Shown: piece by piece, positions 16,127 through 29,378 of the stretch
How positions within the stretch are numbered: position 1 is the stretch's first letter
Layout: each line of letters opens with the position of its first letter
Source of the DNA: Verrucomicrobiales bacterium
GTDB taxonomy: Bacteria; Verrucomicrobiota; Verrucomicrobiia; Limisphaerales; CAIMTB01
Assembly (NCBI GenBank): GCA_016795425.1
Contig: JAEUHG010000227.1
Location: forward strand, 62,001 to 126,000
Length of the DNA: 64,000 bases
Direction of reading: 5' to 3'
The notes under the pieces: model-generated
Told to the model about the DNA's origin: nothing
What the model saw: only the letters and a program-made list of their open reading frames with translations
The model's database searches: none
Program-made: the position numbers and the translations under genes

Positions 16127-19100
16127 TCACGTCGACGTCCGCCCGGCTCGACGGGGCAACGCTTTCAGACGGGGGCCGCTATTTTCCGTGGGAATGGGGA
16201 CGGCCGCTTCAACCGCCGTGCAGAAGCGCGCGAGAACGGGCGCGGTGAAGAGTAATTGGACACCGACTTGCCGGTGCAGGGCACTCGACACACGAGCGGC
16301 CACCTTCATGGCCAGAAGCGAGTGGCCGCCCAGTTCGAAGAAATGATCGTTTCTGCCCACGCATGGACGCTGGAGAATCTCGCACCAAATGGCGGCAACC
16401 TGTTCCTCGATCCCTGCCTTCGGGGGTTCGAAGGCTTTGACTTCGCGAAGCTCGGTTCCCGCAAGAGTGGCCAGCGTGCGCCGGTCGACTTTGCCATTCG
16501 CGGTGAGTGGGAATGCCTCCAGGATGACGAAGCCTGTTGGCACCATGTATTCCGGGAGTCTCGAGCCGAGGTGTTGGCGCAACCCATCGAGCGCCACGGT
16601 TGCGCCCGGGCGGGGAACCAAGTAGCCGACAAGTTCGGAGCCGGTGCGCGCAAGAACGGCGGCCTGCTCGATCGATGGATGCTCCAGCAAAGCCGCTTGA
16701 ATCTCTCCAAGCTCAATGCGGAAGCCGCGAATTTTCACCTGATCGTCCTGTCGACCGAGGTACTCGAGTGTCCCGTCAGGCCGCCATCGAGCAAGGTCTC
16801 CGGTGCGGTAGATCGTGTCGCCGGCTTTCCCGCCGAACCGGTCGGGAAGGAACTTCTCGGCGGTGAGTTCGGGGCGATTCAGGTAGCCGCGAGCCAATTG
16901 ACGTCCGCCCAGGTATAGCTCACCCATGATACCCGTCGGGGTCAGGTCGCCATGAACGTCCAGAACATAGGCTTGGGTGTTGGCCAAGGGGACGCCGATG
17001 GGTGGGGAGGTCGCGTGCCCGGGCCTGCAATGCCAGGAGGTGGCCCAGATGGTGGCTTCGGTCGGGCCGTACATGTTGTAGAGATCCGCCGGTGTCGCCG
17101 CCTGGACGCCACGCATCAGTTCGAGGGTCATGGCTTCGCCGCCGCAGAAGATGCGGCGGAGCTGGCGGCATTCGCGAAAGACGGGTTCGTGAATCAAGAG
17201 TCCGAGAAGGCTGGGTACAAACTGAGCGAAGGTCACTTCATGCCGTCGTATCAATTCGGCGAGATAACCCGTGTCCCGTGTCCCATCCGGTCGGGCCAAT
17301 ACCATTTTTGCGCCCGTCACAAGCGGATAGAGGATTTCCCAGACCGAGATGTCGAAGGTGCTGGTTGTGGATTGAAGAACCACCTCCTGTTCCGCTGGCG
17401 GGAACTCCCTGCGCATCCAAGCCAGGTAGTTGTTGAGCGCCCGATGCGGAATCATCACCGCCTTCGGTCGTCCGGTCGAACCCGAGGTGTACATGACGTA
17501 GGCGAGATGTTCGCCTAGGACGGTCGGGAGCGGCGCCTCGCCGGGTGTCGCGGCCCACTCGCTCGAGCCATCGAGATCGATCACCTCCGGCAACACCCCG
17601 TCCACGCGCGGACGTGCGGCACGATTCGTCACCACCACCGCGGCACCACTGTCGCGCAACATGAAGGCCAGGCGTTCCGCGGGCTGAGTCGGATCCAACG
17701 GAAGGTAAGCGCCCCCTGCTTTGAGAATCCCCACGATGGCGAGGATCAACTGAGGCGAACGTTCCAGGCAAAGACCCACCACTGTGTCGGGACCAACCCC
17801 CCTCCTGGCGAGTTGCGCCGCCAACCGATCGGATTGCGCGTCGAGCTCGGCAAAGGTCCATCGTTCGTTCTCCCAAACGACGGCTTCCGCCGTGGGCGTT
17901 CGCTGGGCTTGTTGCTTCAACAGGGCGGGGACGAGTGTGGTGTCCGGTTCGGAGACCGCGCCGGAACCCCAGGTCAGCAATTGCTGCCGCTCGGTCGCAT
18001 TCAACAGCGGCAGTCGTGACACGGGCGCGTCAGGTGCTTGCACCAATCCCTGGAGCAGAGTTTCCCACCAACGCATCAGCCGCTCCGCAGTTGCCGGCAG
18101 AAACAGGGAGGTGGCGTATTCCAGGTCCATCTGCCACCCGCCGCCGGAACTCACTGTCATCGACAGCATGAGATCCATTTTGGAGGTGGCGGTATGAACC
18201 TGGATCGGAGTGCTGGAAAGTCCCTCGAGCCGTACCTCAGGCCAAGGATCGTTAAGCAGCACAAAAACCACCCGTGGCAGGCGGGCATCGTTGGAGGCCT
18301 GGGATTCGCGAACGATGCGCGAAATTTCCAAGGTGGGCAGTTCCCCATGGGCCATGGCATCACGAACCTGAGTGCCGACGAGTCGGACGACATCCCGGAA
18401 GTTCGGGTTCGAACCCATTCGCACCCGAATTGGCACCGTATTGATGAAACAGCCGGCGACACCTTGGAGTTCCGCGCGATCGCGATTGGACACCAGCGTG
18501 AGGGCCACCACGTCGTCCTGCCCGCTCAGCCGGGACAGGAACACCTCGAACGCAGCGAGCCCCAGAACAAACGGGGAACAGCCGAGTTGTCGGGCCAGCG
18601 CATCGAAGCGAGAGCGGAATTCGGGCGTGGTGAGGCGCGTAACCAAGCCACCGGTGGATGGGTCCACGGCCGGGCGCGGATGATCGAAAGGCAGGCTTAG
18701 ATCCGCGGGCAGACTCGCCAATTCGCGGCGCCAATAGGCGAGATCGGATTCCGCGGGTCTTGGCGAGAGTTGCGATCTCTGCCAGAGAGCATAATCGAGG
18801 TACCGAAGAAACGGCCGACCGGGCGTGGGCTCCGGTAGATCACCTCGTTCGTAGGCCGCTGCAAAGTCGGAGAAGATCTCACGCAAGGCCCATTCATCAA
18901 CCAGCGCATGATGAACCACGAAGGCGAGAAGATGATCCTCGGCGCTGAATCGAAGGAGTCGCAGCCGCCAAAGCGGCGACGCCTCCAACCGGAAGGGTCG
19001 GCGTGCGAACTCCGTCAACCATCGGTGCACGGCCGGCTCGGTGTCGGCGTCCGGCGCAGCCGGCCACTCGTCGGATTCAAGGCCCACATGCCCGAGGTCG

Positions 19101-21229
19101 ACGATTTCCTGCTGCAGCACGTCGCCGGTGCCCAGAAAACGCGTCCGCAAGATCGCATGACGACGAAGCACTGCCGTCCAGGCATTGGCAAGCCGACCCG
19201 CATCGAGCCTTCCTCGAAGTCGGTATGCGAAAGCAACGTGGTAGGTCGCTGGGTCACCCGCGGCGCTGTGCAGAAAGACCATCTGTTCCTGCCAAGTCGA
19301 GGCGGGGCCGGATTGGGTTTGGCAGATGGGAATCGAAGTCAGTGCGTGCCCTGGTGGCGGTGATGCGACGCATTGCGCCAGTGCGGCGATGGTTCGGTGG
19401 TCGAACACGGCGGAACTCGGAAGAGGGACGCCGAATTCAGTACGAGCCGCGGCCACCAGCCGAAGCGCGGCGAGCGAATGTCCGCCGATACTGAAAAAGT
19501 CGTCCAGCACTCCGATGTTCGTCCGGGCCAGAACACGCTCCCAAAGCGCCAACCATCGACGCTCTTCGCCATTTCGGGGACCGACACGTTCCCCACTGTC
19601 CGCGAGTCGGAGGCCTTCCGTGGCGGCAAGCGAGGCGCGATCCACTTTGCCGTTGGCGTTGAGGGGCAGAACGGAGATGGACTCCCACCGGGTCGGGATG
19701 ACGGCCTCTGGCAGTTTGGCCTGAAGAAAACGGCGGAGATCGGTGGATGAGACGCGGTGTTCCGGCGCCAGGACCACGATGCCGACCAGTTCCTTGTCGC
19801 CCGACTGAGTGCGGCGGGCGACGACCACCGCCGACCGAACGGCAGGGTGGGTGACCAGTGCCGCCTCGACTTCACCTGGTTCCACCCGGTGACCGCGAAT
19901 CTTCAGTTGATCGTCGATACGCCCGAGAAACTCGAGGTTGCCGTCCGGTAATCGTCGCACCCGGTCCCCGGAGCGATACATGTTGGCTCCGGCCGCGCCC
20001 CGGAATGGATCGGGCAAGAAGGCAGCAGCGTTAAGGTCAGGGCGTTCCCAGTAGCCGAGCGCGACGCCGTCCCCGCCGATGTAGAGTTCACCGGCCGTGC
20101 CATCGGGGACCGGCCGCAGATCGTGGCCGAGAATGTAACAGAAAGTATCCGCCAGGGGACGGCCGATGGGAACGTTGTCCCGTTGTTTCAATGAACCGTC
20201 GCGCGGAATGGCATAGGTGGTCGTGAAGGTGGTGCCTTCGGTTGGACCGTAACCGTTGATCAATTCGGTTTCCGGCAACGTGTCGAGAGCTCGAAGGACG
20301 TGCGGGACGGAGAGTGCGTCGCCGCCGGTCAGGAGGTATCGAATGCCGCGCAATGCCTCGGGGCGCTGGTCGATGAACTGATTGAAGAGCCCCGCGGTCA
20401 ACCAGAGGGTATTGACCCTGGCATCCCGAATCTGCTCTTCAATTCGCTCCAGGCTGGCCACTTTGTCGCGTACGACCACCAAGGTTCCGCCATGGAGAAG
20501 CGGCCCCCAAAGTTCGAGGGTCGACGCGTCAAAGGCCGTGGGGGCGAGGAGCAGAAAGCGCAGGTCCGGCCCCCAGGGAAGGAAGTCAGCCTTCAGCACG
20601 AGTCGTGCGATCGCACGATGAGGAACCAGGACCCCTTTGGGCACCCCGGTCGACCCGGACGTGAACATCACGTAGGCCGGGTCTTCGGGCTGGTTTACGG
20701 GTACTGGATCCGATGCGTCCAGAGTGTCCGCTTCGCGAAGGACGTCGTCCCATGTCCAAAGCTGAGAAGCCGCCGCAGCCACCTCCGCGGATACGTGACC
20801 TTCCGTCAACAGCACCCCGACCTTAAGGTCGCGAATCATGAATTGAAGGCGGTCGGCAGGATGATCCGTCGCCATCGGGACGTAGGCGGCACCGGCCTTC
20901 AAAACGGCCAGGACTGCAGCGACGAACTCAAGGCTGCGGTCCATGTGAATCCCCACTCGGTGCCCACGACCGACTCCGTTGGCACGCAGGAAGCGGGCGA
21001 CGCGGTTGGTCAGGTCGTTGAGTCGCCCGTACTGGATGGTGCGCTGCCCATCGATGATTGCGTCGGCGTTGGCATGGGCATGGGCAACTTGTTGAAAACG
21101 GGTGGGAAGAAGGCTCACCGAAGACTCCGATTCAGCGTTGGATCCCTGAGTGAGGGCATGCCGATGGGACAGGGCGTTCGCGGCGAAGTCGACGGCAGCG
21201 TCTGCGCCGTCACTAAGTAACGCGGACAT
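16127..21229 (-). CDS. Non-ribosomal peptide synthetase, A-T-C-A-T (initiation and first elongation module)
   Basis: A 1700-residue NRPS that starts with an adenylation domain, so it should load the first residue. A1 residues 40-535 (TSGSTGVPKGV at 190-200); its pocket reads D234, A235, L238, W276, L300, G302, G326, T334, F335, close to the remembered valine code. T1 DFFSIGGHSL with Ser585. C domain 646-1090 with HHALVDEW at 773-780, an Asp-Glu-Trp in place of Asp-Gly. A2 1100-1590, pocket D1293, I1294, W1297, Q1336, F1361, G1363, M1386, I1394, W1395, loosely glycine-like. T2 FFELGGHSLL with Ser1637. No epimerase or methyltransferase domain is present. It is followed by the C-A-T-TE gene, giving a collinear tripeptide assembly line. 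Substrate calls are from memory of published codes and need a proper predictor. Confidence 0.93.
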   Translation of the reverse strand: MSALLSDGADAAVDFAANALSHRHALTQGSNAESESSVSLLPTRFQQVAHAHANADAIIDGQRTIQYGRLNDLTNRVARFLRANGVGRGHRVGIHMDRSLEFVAAVLAVLKAGAAYVPMATDHPADRLQFMIRDLKVGVLLTEGHVSAEVAAAASQLWTWDDVLREADTLDASDPVPVNQPEDPAYVMFTSGSTGVPKGVLVPHRAIARLVLKADFLPWGPDLRFLLLAPTAFDASTLELWGPLLHGGTLVVVRDKVASLERIEEQIRDARVNTLWLTAGLFNQFIDQRPEALRGIRYLLTGGDALSVPHVLRALDTLPETELINGYGPTEGTTFTTTYAIPRDGSLKQRDNVPIGRPLADTFCYILGHDLRPVPDGTAGELYIGGDGVALGYWERPDLNAAAFLPDPFRGAAGANMYRSGDRVRRLPDGNLEFLGRIDDQLKIRGHRVEPGEVEAALVTHPAVRSAVVVARRTQSGDKELVGIVVLAPEHRVSSTDLRRFLQAKLPEAVIPTRWESISVLPLNANGKVDRASLAATEGLRLADSGERVGPRNGEERRWLALWERVLARTNIGVLDDFFSIGGHSLAALRLVAAARTEFGVPLPSSAVFDHRTIAALAQCVASPPPGHALTSIPICQTQSGPASTWQEQMVFLHSAAGDPATYHVAFAYRLRGRLDAGRLANAWTAVLRRHAILRTRFLGTGDVLQQEIVDLGHVGLESDEWPAAPDADTEPAVHRWLTEFARRPFRLEASPLWRLRLLRFSAEDHLLAFVVHHALVDEWALREIFSDFAAAYERGDLPEPTPGRPFLRYLDYALWQRSQLSPRPAESDLAYWRRELASLPADLSLPFDHPRPAVDPSTGGLVTRLTTPEFRSRFDALARQLGCSPFVLGLAAFEVFLSRLSGQDDVVALTLVSNRDRAELQGVAGCFINTVPIRVRMGSNPNFRDVVRLVGTQVRDAMAHGELPTLEISRIVRESQASNDARLPRVVFVLLNDPWPEVRLEGLSSTPIQVHTATSKMDLMLSMTVSSGGGWQMDLEYATSLFLPATAERLMRWWETLLQGLVQAPDAPVSRLPLLNATERQQLLTWGSGAVSEPDTTLVPALLKQQAQRTPTAEAVVWENERWTFAELDAQSDRLAAQLARRGVGPDTVVGLCLERSPQLILAIVGILKAGGAYLPLDPTQPAERLAFMLRDSGAAVVVTNRAARPRVDGVLPEVIDLDGSSEWAATPGEAPLPTVLGEHLAYVMYTSGSTGRPKAVMIPHRALNNYLAWMRREFPPAEQEVVLQSTTSTFDISVWEILYPLVTGAKMVLARPDGTRDTGYLAELIRRHEVTFAQFVPSLLGLLIHEPVFRECRQLRRIFCGGEAMTLELMRGVQAATPADLYNMYGPTEATIWATSWHCRPGHATSPPIGVPLANTQAYVLDVHGDLTPTGIMGELYLGGRQLARGYLNRPELTAEKFLPDRFGGKAGDTIYRTGDLARWRPDGTLEYLGRQDDQVKIRGFRIELGEIQAALLEHPSIEQAAVLARTGSELVGYLVPRPGATVALDGLRQHLGSRLPEYMVPTGFVILEAFPLTANGKVDRRTLATLAGTELREVKAFEPPKAGIEEQVAAIWCEILQRPCVGRNDHFFELGGHSLLAMKVAARVSSALHRQVGVQLLFTAPVLARFCTAVEAAVPIPTENSGPRLKALPRRAGRTST

Positions 21230-21249
21230 AAAGAATTTACTTAGGAAAC

Positions 21250-21278
21250 CTTAGACGAAGCGCCTAGATCAAGGTCAA
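21250..21278 (-). promoter_or_regulatory. Sigma70-like promoter of the NRPS operon
   Basis: On the minus strand a TTGACC -35 box (21273-21278) is separated by exactly 17 bp from a TCTAAG -10 box (21250-21255). The -10 box ends 20 bp before the NRPS ATG, so the leader would be only about 12-14 bases and carries no clear Shine-Dalgarno site. The region is AT-richer than its surroundings. A second CCTAAG copy lies between the -10 box and the start codon. Bases match five of six and four of six consensus positions. Confidence 0.5.
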
Positions 21279-21475
21279 ATATCGGCTCAATCCGGTGGGT
21301 CTTTAGAAGGAGCCTTCGGGTATGCCGGGATTCAATGGCGCATCCTTCACGACTTCCGCGTTGGGTAACCTTGACGCGATTGCCGATCAGAATCGGACGT
21401 GGATGGGGCACGAGAATCTCCGAATCGAGAGGCGTATGGATGCCATGAACCTCCTCGATGGCGGCGCTGGCCAGT

Positions 21476-25366
<3,891 letters not shown>

Positions 25367-25527
25367 AGACTTCGTGCTGGACCAACAACGACGGAAGGAT
25401 GCGGCTACTTAAGATATAAATCAAGAAATCCGGATGCGTTGATATGGAGGATTCTTGTCCGGGGCGTTCCTGGCGTCGGGGTGCCGGGCGAGTTGTGTCC
25501 AGGAGCGGATTGTGGCACCGAGGGCGG

Positions 25528-26229
25528 ATGCGTCGTCGTGCCTGTCTCCAATGGATCGTGACCACCGTGGGAATCGCCTCTCTGGCAAAGCGTTCGGCGG
25601 CTGCCGAGGGCGATTCAACGGCTCCGGTGGAAATTGTCGCCGTGCCGCTCCAGACCGCGGCCGGGGCGGTTTACAATCCCACCGTGCTCGGACCGGCGAT
25701 CACTTCGGGATGGACCCTCGCCTCACGGGGCGCTATGAGCCGGTTGGGGGCGGCCCAGTTCCTGCCCGGCCTGCGCCGGGTGGGTCCGGACGACATGACG
25801 GAGGTGTTGCATCGGGGATCGTCGTTCCGAAATGCACCGTGGTACGACGTGGCGAAGGCGTCTGAGGAACGATTGCGTCGACAGGATTTCGCCTTGGTCT
25901 GGATCGACTCGGTCGGCCAATTTGCCCGGGCATTCGAGTTTAAGGAGGTTCTGCCGGAGGCTGCCGCTGAGCCGACGGTCTCCATCACCGAGTCGATGCG
26001 GAGAAGCGAACCGTGGAAGGGAACCAAGCCCTTACCCCCCGCTCGACCTGGGACCAGGGTGCCGGTGACTCGTACCGGAGAACTGCGAGCTCGCCGCGAC
26101 GGGGTGGTCGGGTTCGTGATCCTTTGCGCGGGGATAGAGATTCAGATTGCCACCCGTGCGGAGGTTTCCATCACGCTGGCGGGCCCGGGTGAACGCGCGG
26201 TGATTGCCGCGGGACTCGATCCACGCTGA
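25528..26229 (+). CDS. Exported hypothetical protein
   Basis: A 233-residue protein with no family I recognise. The N-terminus MRRRACLQW is followed by a hydrophobic stretch and an AKRSAAAEGD cleavage-like region, which fits a Sec or Tat signal peptide with twin arginines. The mature part is mixed alpha/beta in character and ends in a Val-rich segment. I chose ATG 25528 because it places the signal peptide at the start; the frame is open back to an ATG at 25444. It is divergent from metH and converges on the TPR gene with 13 bp between stops. Likely periplasmic or lipid-independent secreted; role unknown. Confidence 0.5.
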   Translation: MRRRACLQWIVTTVGIASLAKRSAAAEGDSTAPVEIVAVPLQTAAGAVYNPTVLGPAITSGWTLASRGAMSRLGAAQFLPGLRRVGPDDMTEVLHRGSSFRNAPWYDVAKASEERLRRQDFALVWIDSVGQFARAFEFKEVLPEAAAEPTVSITESMRRSEPWKGTKPLPPARPGTRVPVTRTGELRARRDGVVGFVILCAGIEIQIATRAEVSITLAGPGERAVIAAGLDPR

Positions 26230-26242
26230 TTGGCAGGAAACG

Positions 26243-28006
26243 TCAACCGCCGCGGCGGATCCGGCCGATGATCTGCTGCTCTTCTGGAAGCAGAGAATCG
26301 GTCTTGATGGTTTCGACCAGCTTCTTCGCGGCTTCGGACTGACCATTGGCGGCGAGAGCGGCGGCGTACACCAGTTGAGTTTGGGGGGCGGCACGCGGCA
26401 GTTCGGAGCGGATGCGGTCAAAAATTTGCAGGGCCAGGTCCGGGTGATCCCGCTGCAATTCGAGGAGGGCCACCGTCGTGCGGTGGGCAATGCGTCCGGG
26501 CAAGCGGTCCATGAGGCCCTTCGCACGTTCGTACGCCACCTCGACGTCTCGTCGCATCAGGCCGCTCAAATAGCAGAAGGCATTGTCTGGAACCGGATCA
26601 TCCGGCACATGCGCGGACCATTCCCGCATGACGGCGCGCAGGCGTTGGGTATCTCGGCTGCGCTCGTAAACCTGGGCGAGACGTCGGTACCCGGTGACGC
26701 GGCTCAATCGATCGCGCGTAAGGAGGTTGAAGGCTTCGATCGCTTGCTCGGTGGCTCCCAGTTTGGCGGACAGGTCGCCAAGCGAGCGGATTCGACCGGG
26801 ATCGCTGGCCGCGTCGTCGAGCGCGCGCCGCCAGTGTTCCTTGGCCATGGCTTCCTGACCGAGTCGCGCCGCCGCGAAGGCGCGCAGGCTGTTGATCAGC
26901 CAATCGTCCAGGGGCAGGGGAGCCGCGACGGCCGTCTGGAGTTCGGACCACTTGCCGGTGCGTGCCAGTGCCTCCAGGTAGGTGGCCAGTACCGGGGGGA
27001 ATCGCGCCACATCCTCGAGCTTGTAGGTGTGAAGGAGCATCGACGACTCGCCAATCCGATTGAGCCAGGCTCCGAGTTCAGCCTGACGTTCGGGGGTGTC
27101 ATCTCTGAATCGGGTGATCGCGTTGGTGAGCCACTGTCGGGAGGAATCCTCGGAGATCTTCGCCAACACTTCGGCGCGCAGAAAGTATTCGGCGGGTGGC
27201 GCATCGGGGGGCGGGGGGATGGTCTCGAGAACGCCCAGCACTGATTCCGTTGGCGCCTCGGTCGCCTCCGAAAGGATCTCGAGGACCGCTCGCCGTTCCT
27301 CCTGGGAAAGCTTTCGCAGCCGGAGAAGGATTTCGAACGCTTCGCGTCGCGGGTTCTCCGCCCCCTGCAAGAGCAACAGGCGCACCACGCGGATCTGGTG
27401 AAGGTTGTTGGAAGGCGTTGTATCGCGCAGTTGCCGGGCGAATTCGAGCGCTCGCGTGAAGTCCCCCTGGCGCATGAAGAACTCCAGCGCCTGCACACGG
27501 GTGGTTTCGGCGACATTGGTTCGCGAGAGCAACTCGGCCAAGTGCGGTTCGGCCAGATCGAATCGTTGCAGCTTCAGCGCCAGGTCGATGTATTGATGGA
27601 TGTCCCGGTCACGATGACCTGGCAATTGCAGCAGGTTTCGCCAAATCGGAAGGGCGTAGGGGAGTTCGAAGCGACTGTAGATCCCGGCGAGGGCACGGAG
27701 TCCTTCTTCCGACGTCGGATTCAGCTTCAGCGCGGTGTCGAGGCGGGTGATGGCCTCCTGAAACATCTGCTGTCGGGCCAGTTCCTCGGCTTGGCTCACA
27801 ACGTTGCGCGCCTGCCAACGTTCCAAAAGGTCCAGCGCGGGGCCGGCTCCCAGGAGGGCGGCAATCACCAGCGCCAACGTCGCCGCTGACCAAAGCGGAA
27901 AGGTAAGGCGCGACCGCGGCCGTGACCGCGATCGGGCGCGGTGAGGCGCTGGCGCCGTCGACGGTCGGTCGGTCGGCGGCCGGTCTTCCCGGGGGGCGGG
28001 TTCCAC
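26243..28006 (-). CDS. Membrane-anchored TPR-repeat protein
   Basis: A 587-residue protein: an Arg/Pro-rich cytoplasmic N-terminus (residues 1-34), one hydrophobic helix (about 35-58), then a long series of tetratricopeptide-like helix pairs filling the rest, such as QEAITRLDTALKLNPTSEEGLRALA. The first repeats (about 70-130) are the clearest; later ones are divergent. Such proteins usually serve as periplasmic scaffolds. The start is a GTG, and other starts are possible in the basic leader. It is a single gene, transcribed away from the sigma/kinase block. No enzymatic motif is visible. Confidence 0.7.
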   Translation of the reverse strand: MEPAPREDRPPTDRPSTAPAPHRARSRSRPRSRLTFPLWSAATLALVIAALLGAGPALDLLERWQARNVVSQAEELARQQMFQEAITRLDTALKLNPTSEEGLRALAGIYSRFELPYALPIWRNLLQLPGHRDRDIHQYIDLALKLQRFDLAEPHLAELLSRTNVAETTRVQALEFFMRQGDFTRALEFARQLRDTTPSNNLHQIRVVRLLLLQGAENPRREAFEILLRLRKLSQEERRAVLEILSEATEAPTESVLGVLETIPPPPDAPPAEYFLRAEVLAKISEDSSRQWLTNAITRFRDDTPERQAELGAWLNRIGESSMLLHTYKLEDVARFPPVLATYLEALARTGKWSELQTAVAAPLPLDDWLINSLRAFAAARLGQEAMAKEHWRRALDDAASDPGRIRSLGDLSAKLGATEQAIEAFNLLTRDRLSRVTGYRRLAQVYERSRDTQRLRAVMREWSAHVPDDPVPDNAFCYLSGLMRRDVEVAYERAKGLMDRLPGRIAHRTTVALLELQRDHPDLALQIFDRIRSELPRAAPQTQLVYAAALAANGQSEAAKKLVETIKTDSLLPEEQQIIGRIRRGG

Positions 28007-28569
28007 AGGGGCGAAGATAGGTGGCTCATTGGGCGAGGCACAACCGGGAACTCGTTGGGCAGGTGATCTCCTCTCGTCTCGAACGTTCGCAGGGTCTGTG
28101 GTGTCCTCCCAGGTCGGGCCGTCCTATTAACGTACCATTGCCATGAGGAAGGGACGCACTGAAGAGAAGGGCACCTCGCTGGCAAGAAAGACGCCCGCGA
28201 GGCCCGAAGCGCCACCTCGAACGGGACCGCTTGCCAATCCATCCATGAGCCGTCCGCCATGTATCACTCAGTCGACGCTGCGGAATTTCCCTTCCTTTGC
28301 CAGATTGCGGCGCAAGATTCGGGCGCTGTTTGTCGACTGAATTCGGCGACGGAACCGATGCGGCGACACTAACTTGAGAAGACTCCTGGCCTAGGATAGG
28401 CGAGATCGAGGAGGGTTCGCGGCGCCGGCCCTCCGGATCGGGTCATCGGTGTGGCGAGTCCTTTCGGCTCACTCGACTGCGGCAGACTACTCCCGATTCG
28501 TTGAAAGGTTCTGGCTTACGACGCCGATCTCGAACTTTTCAGTCCTTGGGCCTCTGGTACCTTCGTCGC
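28007..28569. other. Non-coding gap upstream of the sigma factor gene
   Basis: About 560 bp between divergent genes. It holds one 65-codon open frame (28143-28340, plus strand) rich in Arg and Pro, without a ribosome site or recognisable motif, which I do not call. No clear -35/-10 pair, hairpin or tRNA was seen. It must contain the promoters of the TPR gene and of the sigma/kinase unit. Confidence 0.5.
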
Positions 28570-29322
28570 GTGGCCGTGCTTAGGTCCATCCATCAGGAAG
28601 AAGAGCGTGGCGCACGGTTTGCGACCACGCACTGGAGCGTCATCGTTGCTGCCAGTCAACCGGGCAGCGACCACCATGACCAAGCGCTGGCCACCTTGTG
28701 CCATCACTATTGGCTCCCGGTGTATGCTTATATCCGGCGCCGCGGGAACCGGCCCGAGGACGCGCAGGATCTTGCCCAGGAATTCTTCGCCCGACTCCTC
28801 GCCAAACAGTGGCTGGCCGGCATTGAACCCCAGGGCAGCCGATTTCGTTCATTCCTCCTCACGGCGGTCTCGCGCTTTCTGGCCAATGAATACGATCGGA
28901 GCTGCACAGCCAAGCGCGGTGGCGGTGCGGTTCCCTGGAATCTCGAGGAAGCCGAAGCCCGGTGTCAGGATGCCTTCGCCTCGCTCGAGACTCCAGAGCG
29001 CACCTACGATCGACGATGGGCGGTGATCCTCCTGAACCGCGCCATGGGCCGGCTTCGGGATGAGGCGGACGCCAGCGGCAAAGGGACGCATTTCGCGAGA
29101 CTCAATGGCTTCCTTTCCAGGGAAGCGGAACCGGGAGAGTACGACGCGCTGGGCCCAGCCCTGAATCTGAATTCGGGCGCCGTCGCCGTGGCGGTGCATC
29201 GGTTACGCACGCGTTATCGACAAATCCTGAGATTCGAGGTCGCTCAAACCCTCAGTGACCCCGACCTCGTGGACGAGGAACTGCGCCATTTGCTGGCGGC
29301 ACTTCAACCGTCGACTCGGTAA
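28570..29322 (+). CDS. ECF-type sigma factor paired with a WD40 Ser/Thr kinase
   Basis: A 250-residue sigma factor of the planctomycete/verrucomicrobial ECF group recognised by an N-terminal FATTHWSVI motif. Region 2 carries YAYIRRRG and DAQDLAQEFFARLL (core binding and -10 recognition); region 4 near the C-terminus has LNSGAVAVAVHRLRTRYRQ as a helix-turn-helix. This group is commonly encoded beside protein kinases rather than classical anti-sigma factors, as here: the kinase gene starts 56 bp downstream. The likely model is that the kinase controls the sigma factor. Start is uncertain: GTG at 28570 or 28576, while the frame is open to a TTG at 28501. Confidence 0.82.
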   Translation: MAVLRSIHQEEERGARFATTHWSVIVAASQPGSDHHDQALATLCHHYWLPVYAYIRRRGNRPEDAQDLAQEFFARLLAKQWLAGIEPQGSRFRSFLLTAVSRFLANEYDRSCTAKRGGGAVPWNLEEAEARCQDAFASLETPERTYDRRWAVILLNRAMGRLRDEADASGKGTHFARLNGFLSREAEPGEYDALGPALNLNSGAVAVAVHRLRTRYRQILRFEVAQTLSDPDLVDEELRHLLAALQPSTR

Positions 29323-29378
29323 TCCCGTCGCCGCGATGCTTCACCACCGGCTCGCTGACACCGATCTCGGGGAGCACT

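Noticed and set aside
25367..25527. Cobalamin or SAM riboswitch before metH
   Set aside because: Only 77-161 bp separate the divergent genes. An AT-rich patch is present, but I see no B12-box or SAM-type pairing core.
28143..28340. A 65-codon frame in the gap before the sigma factor gene
   Set aside because: No ribosome-binding site, odd composition and no match to any family I know.
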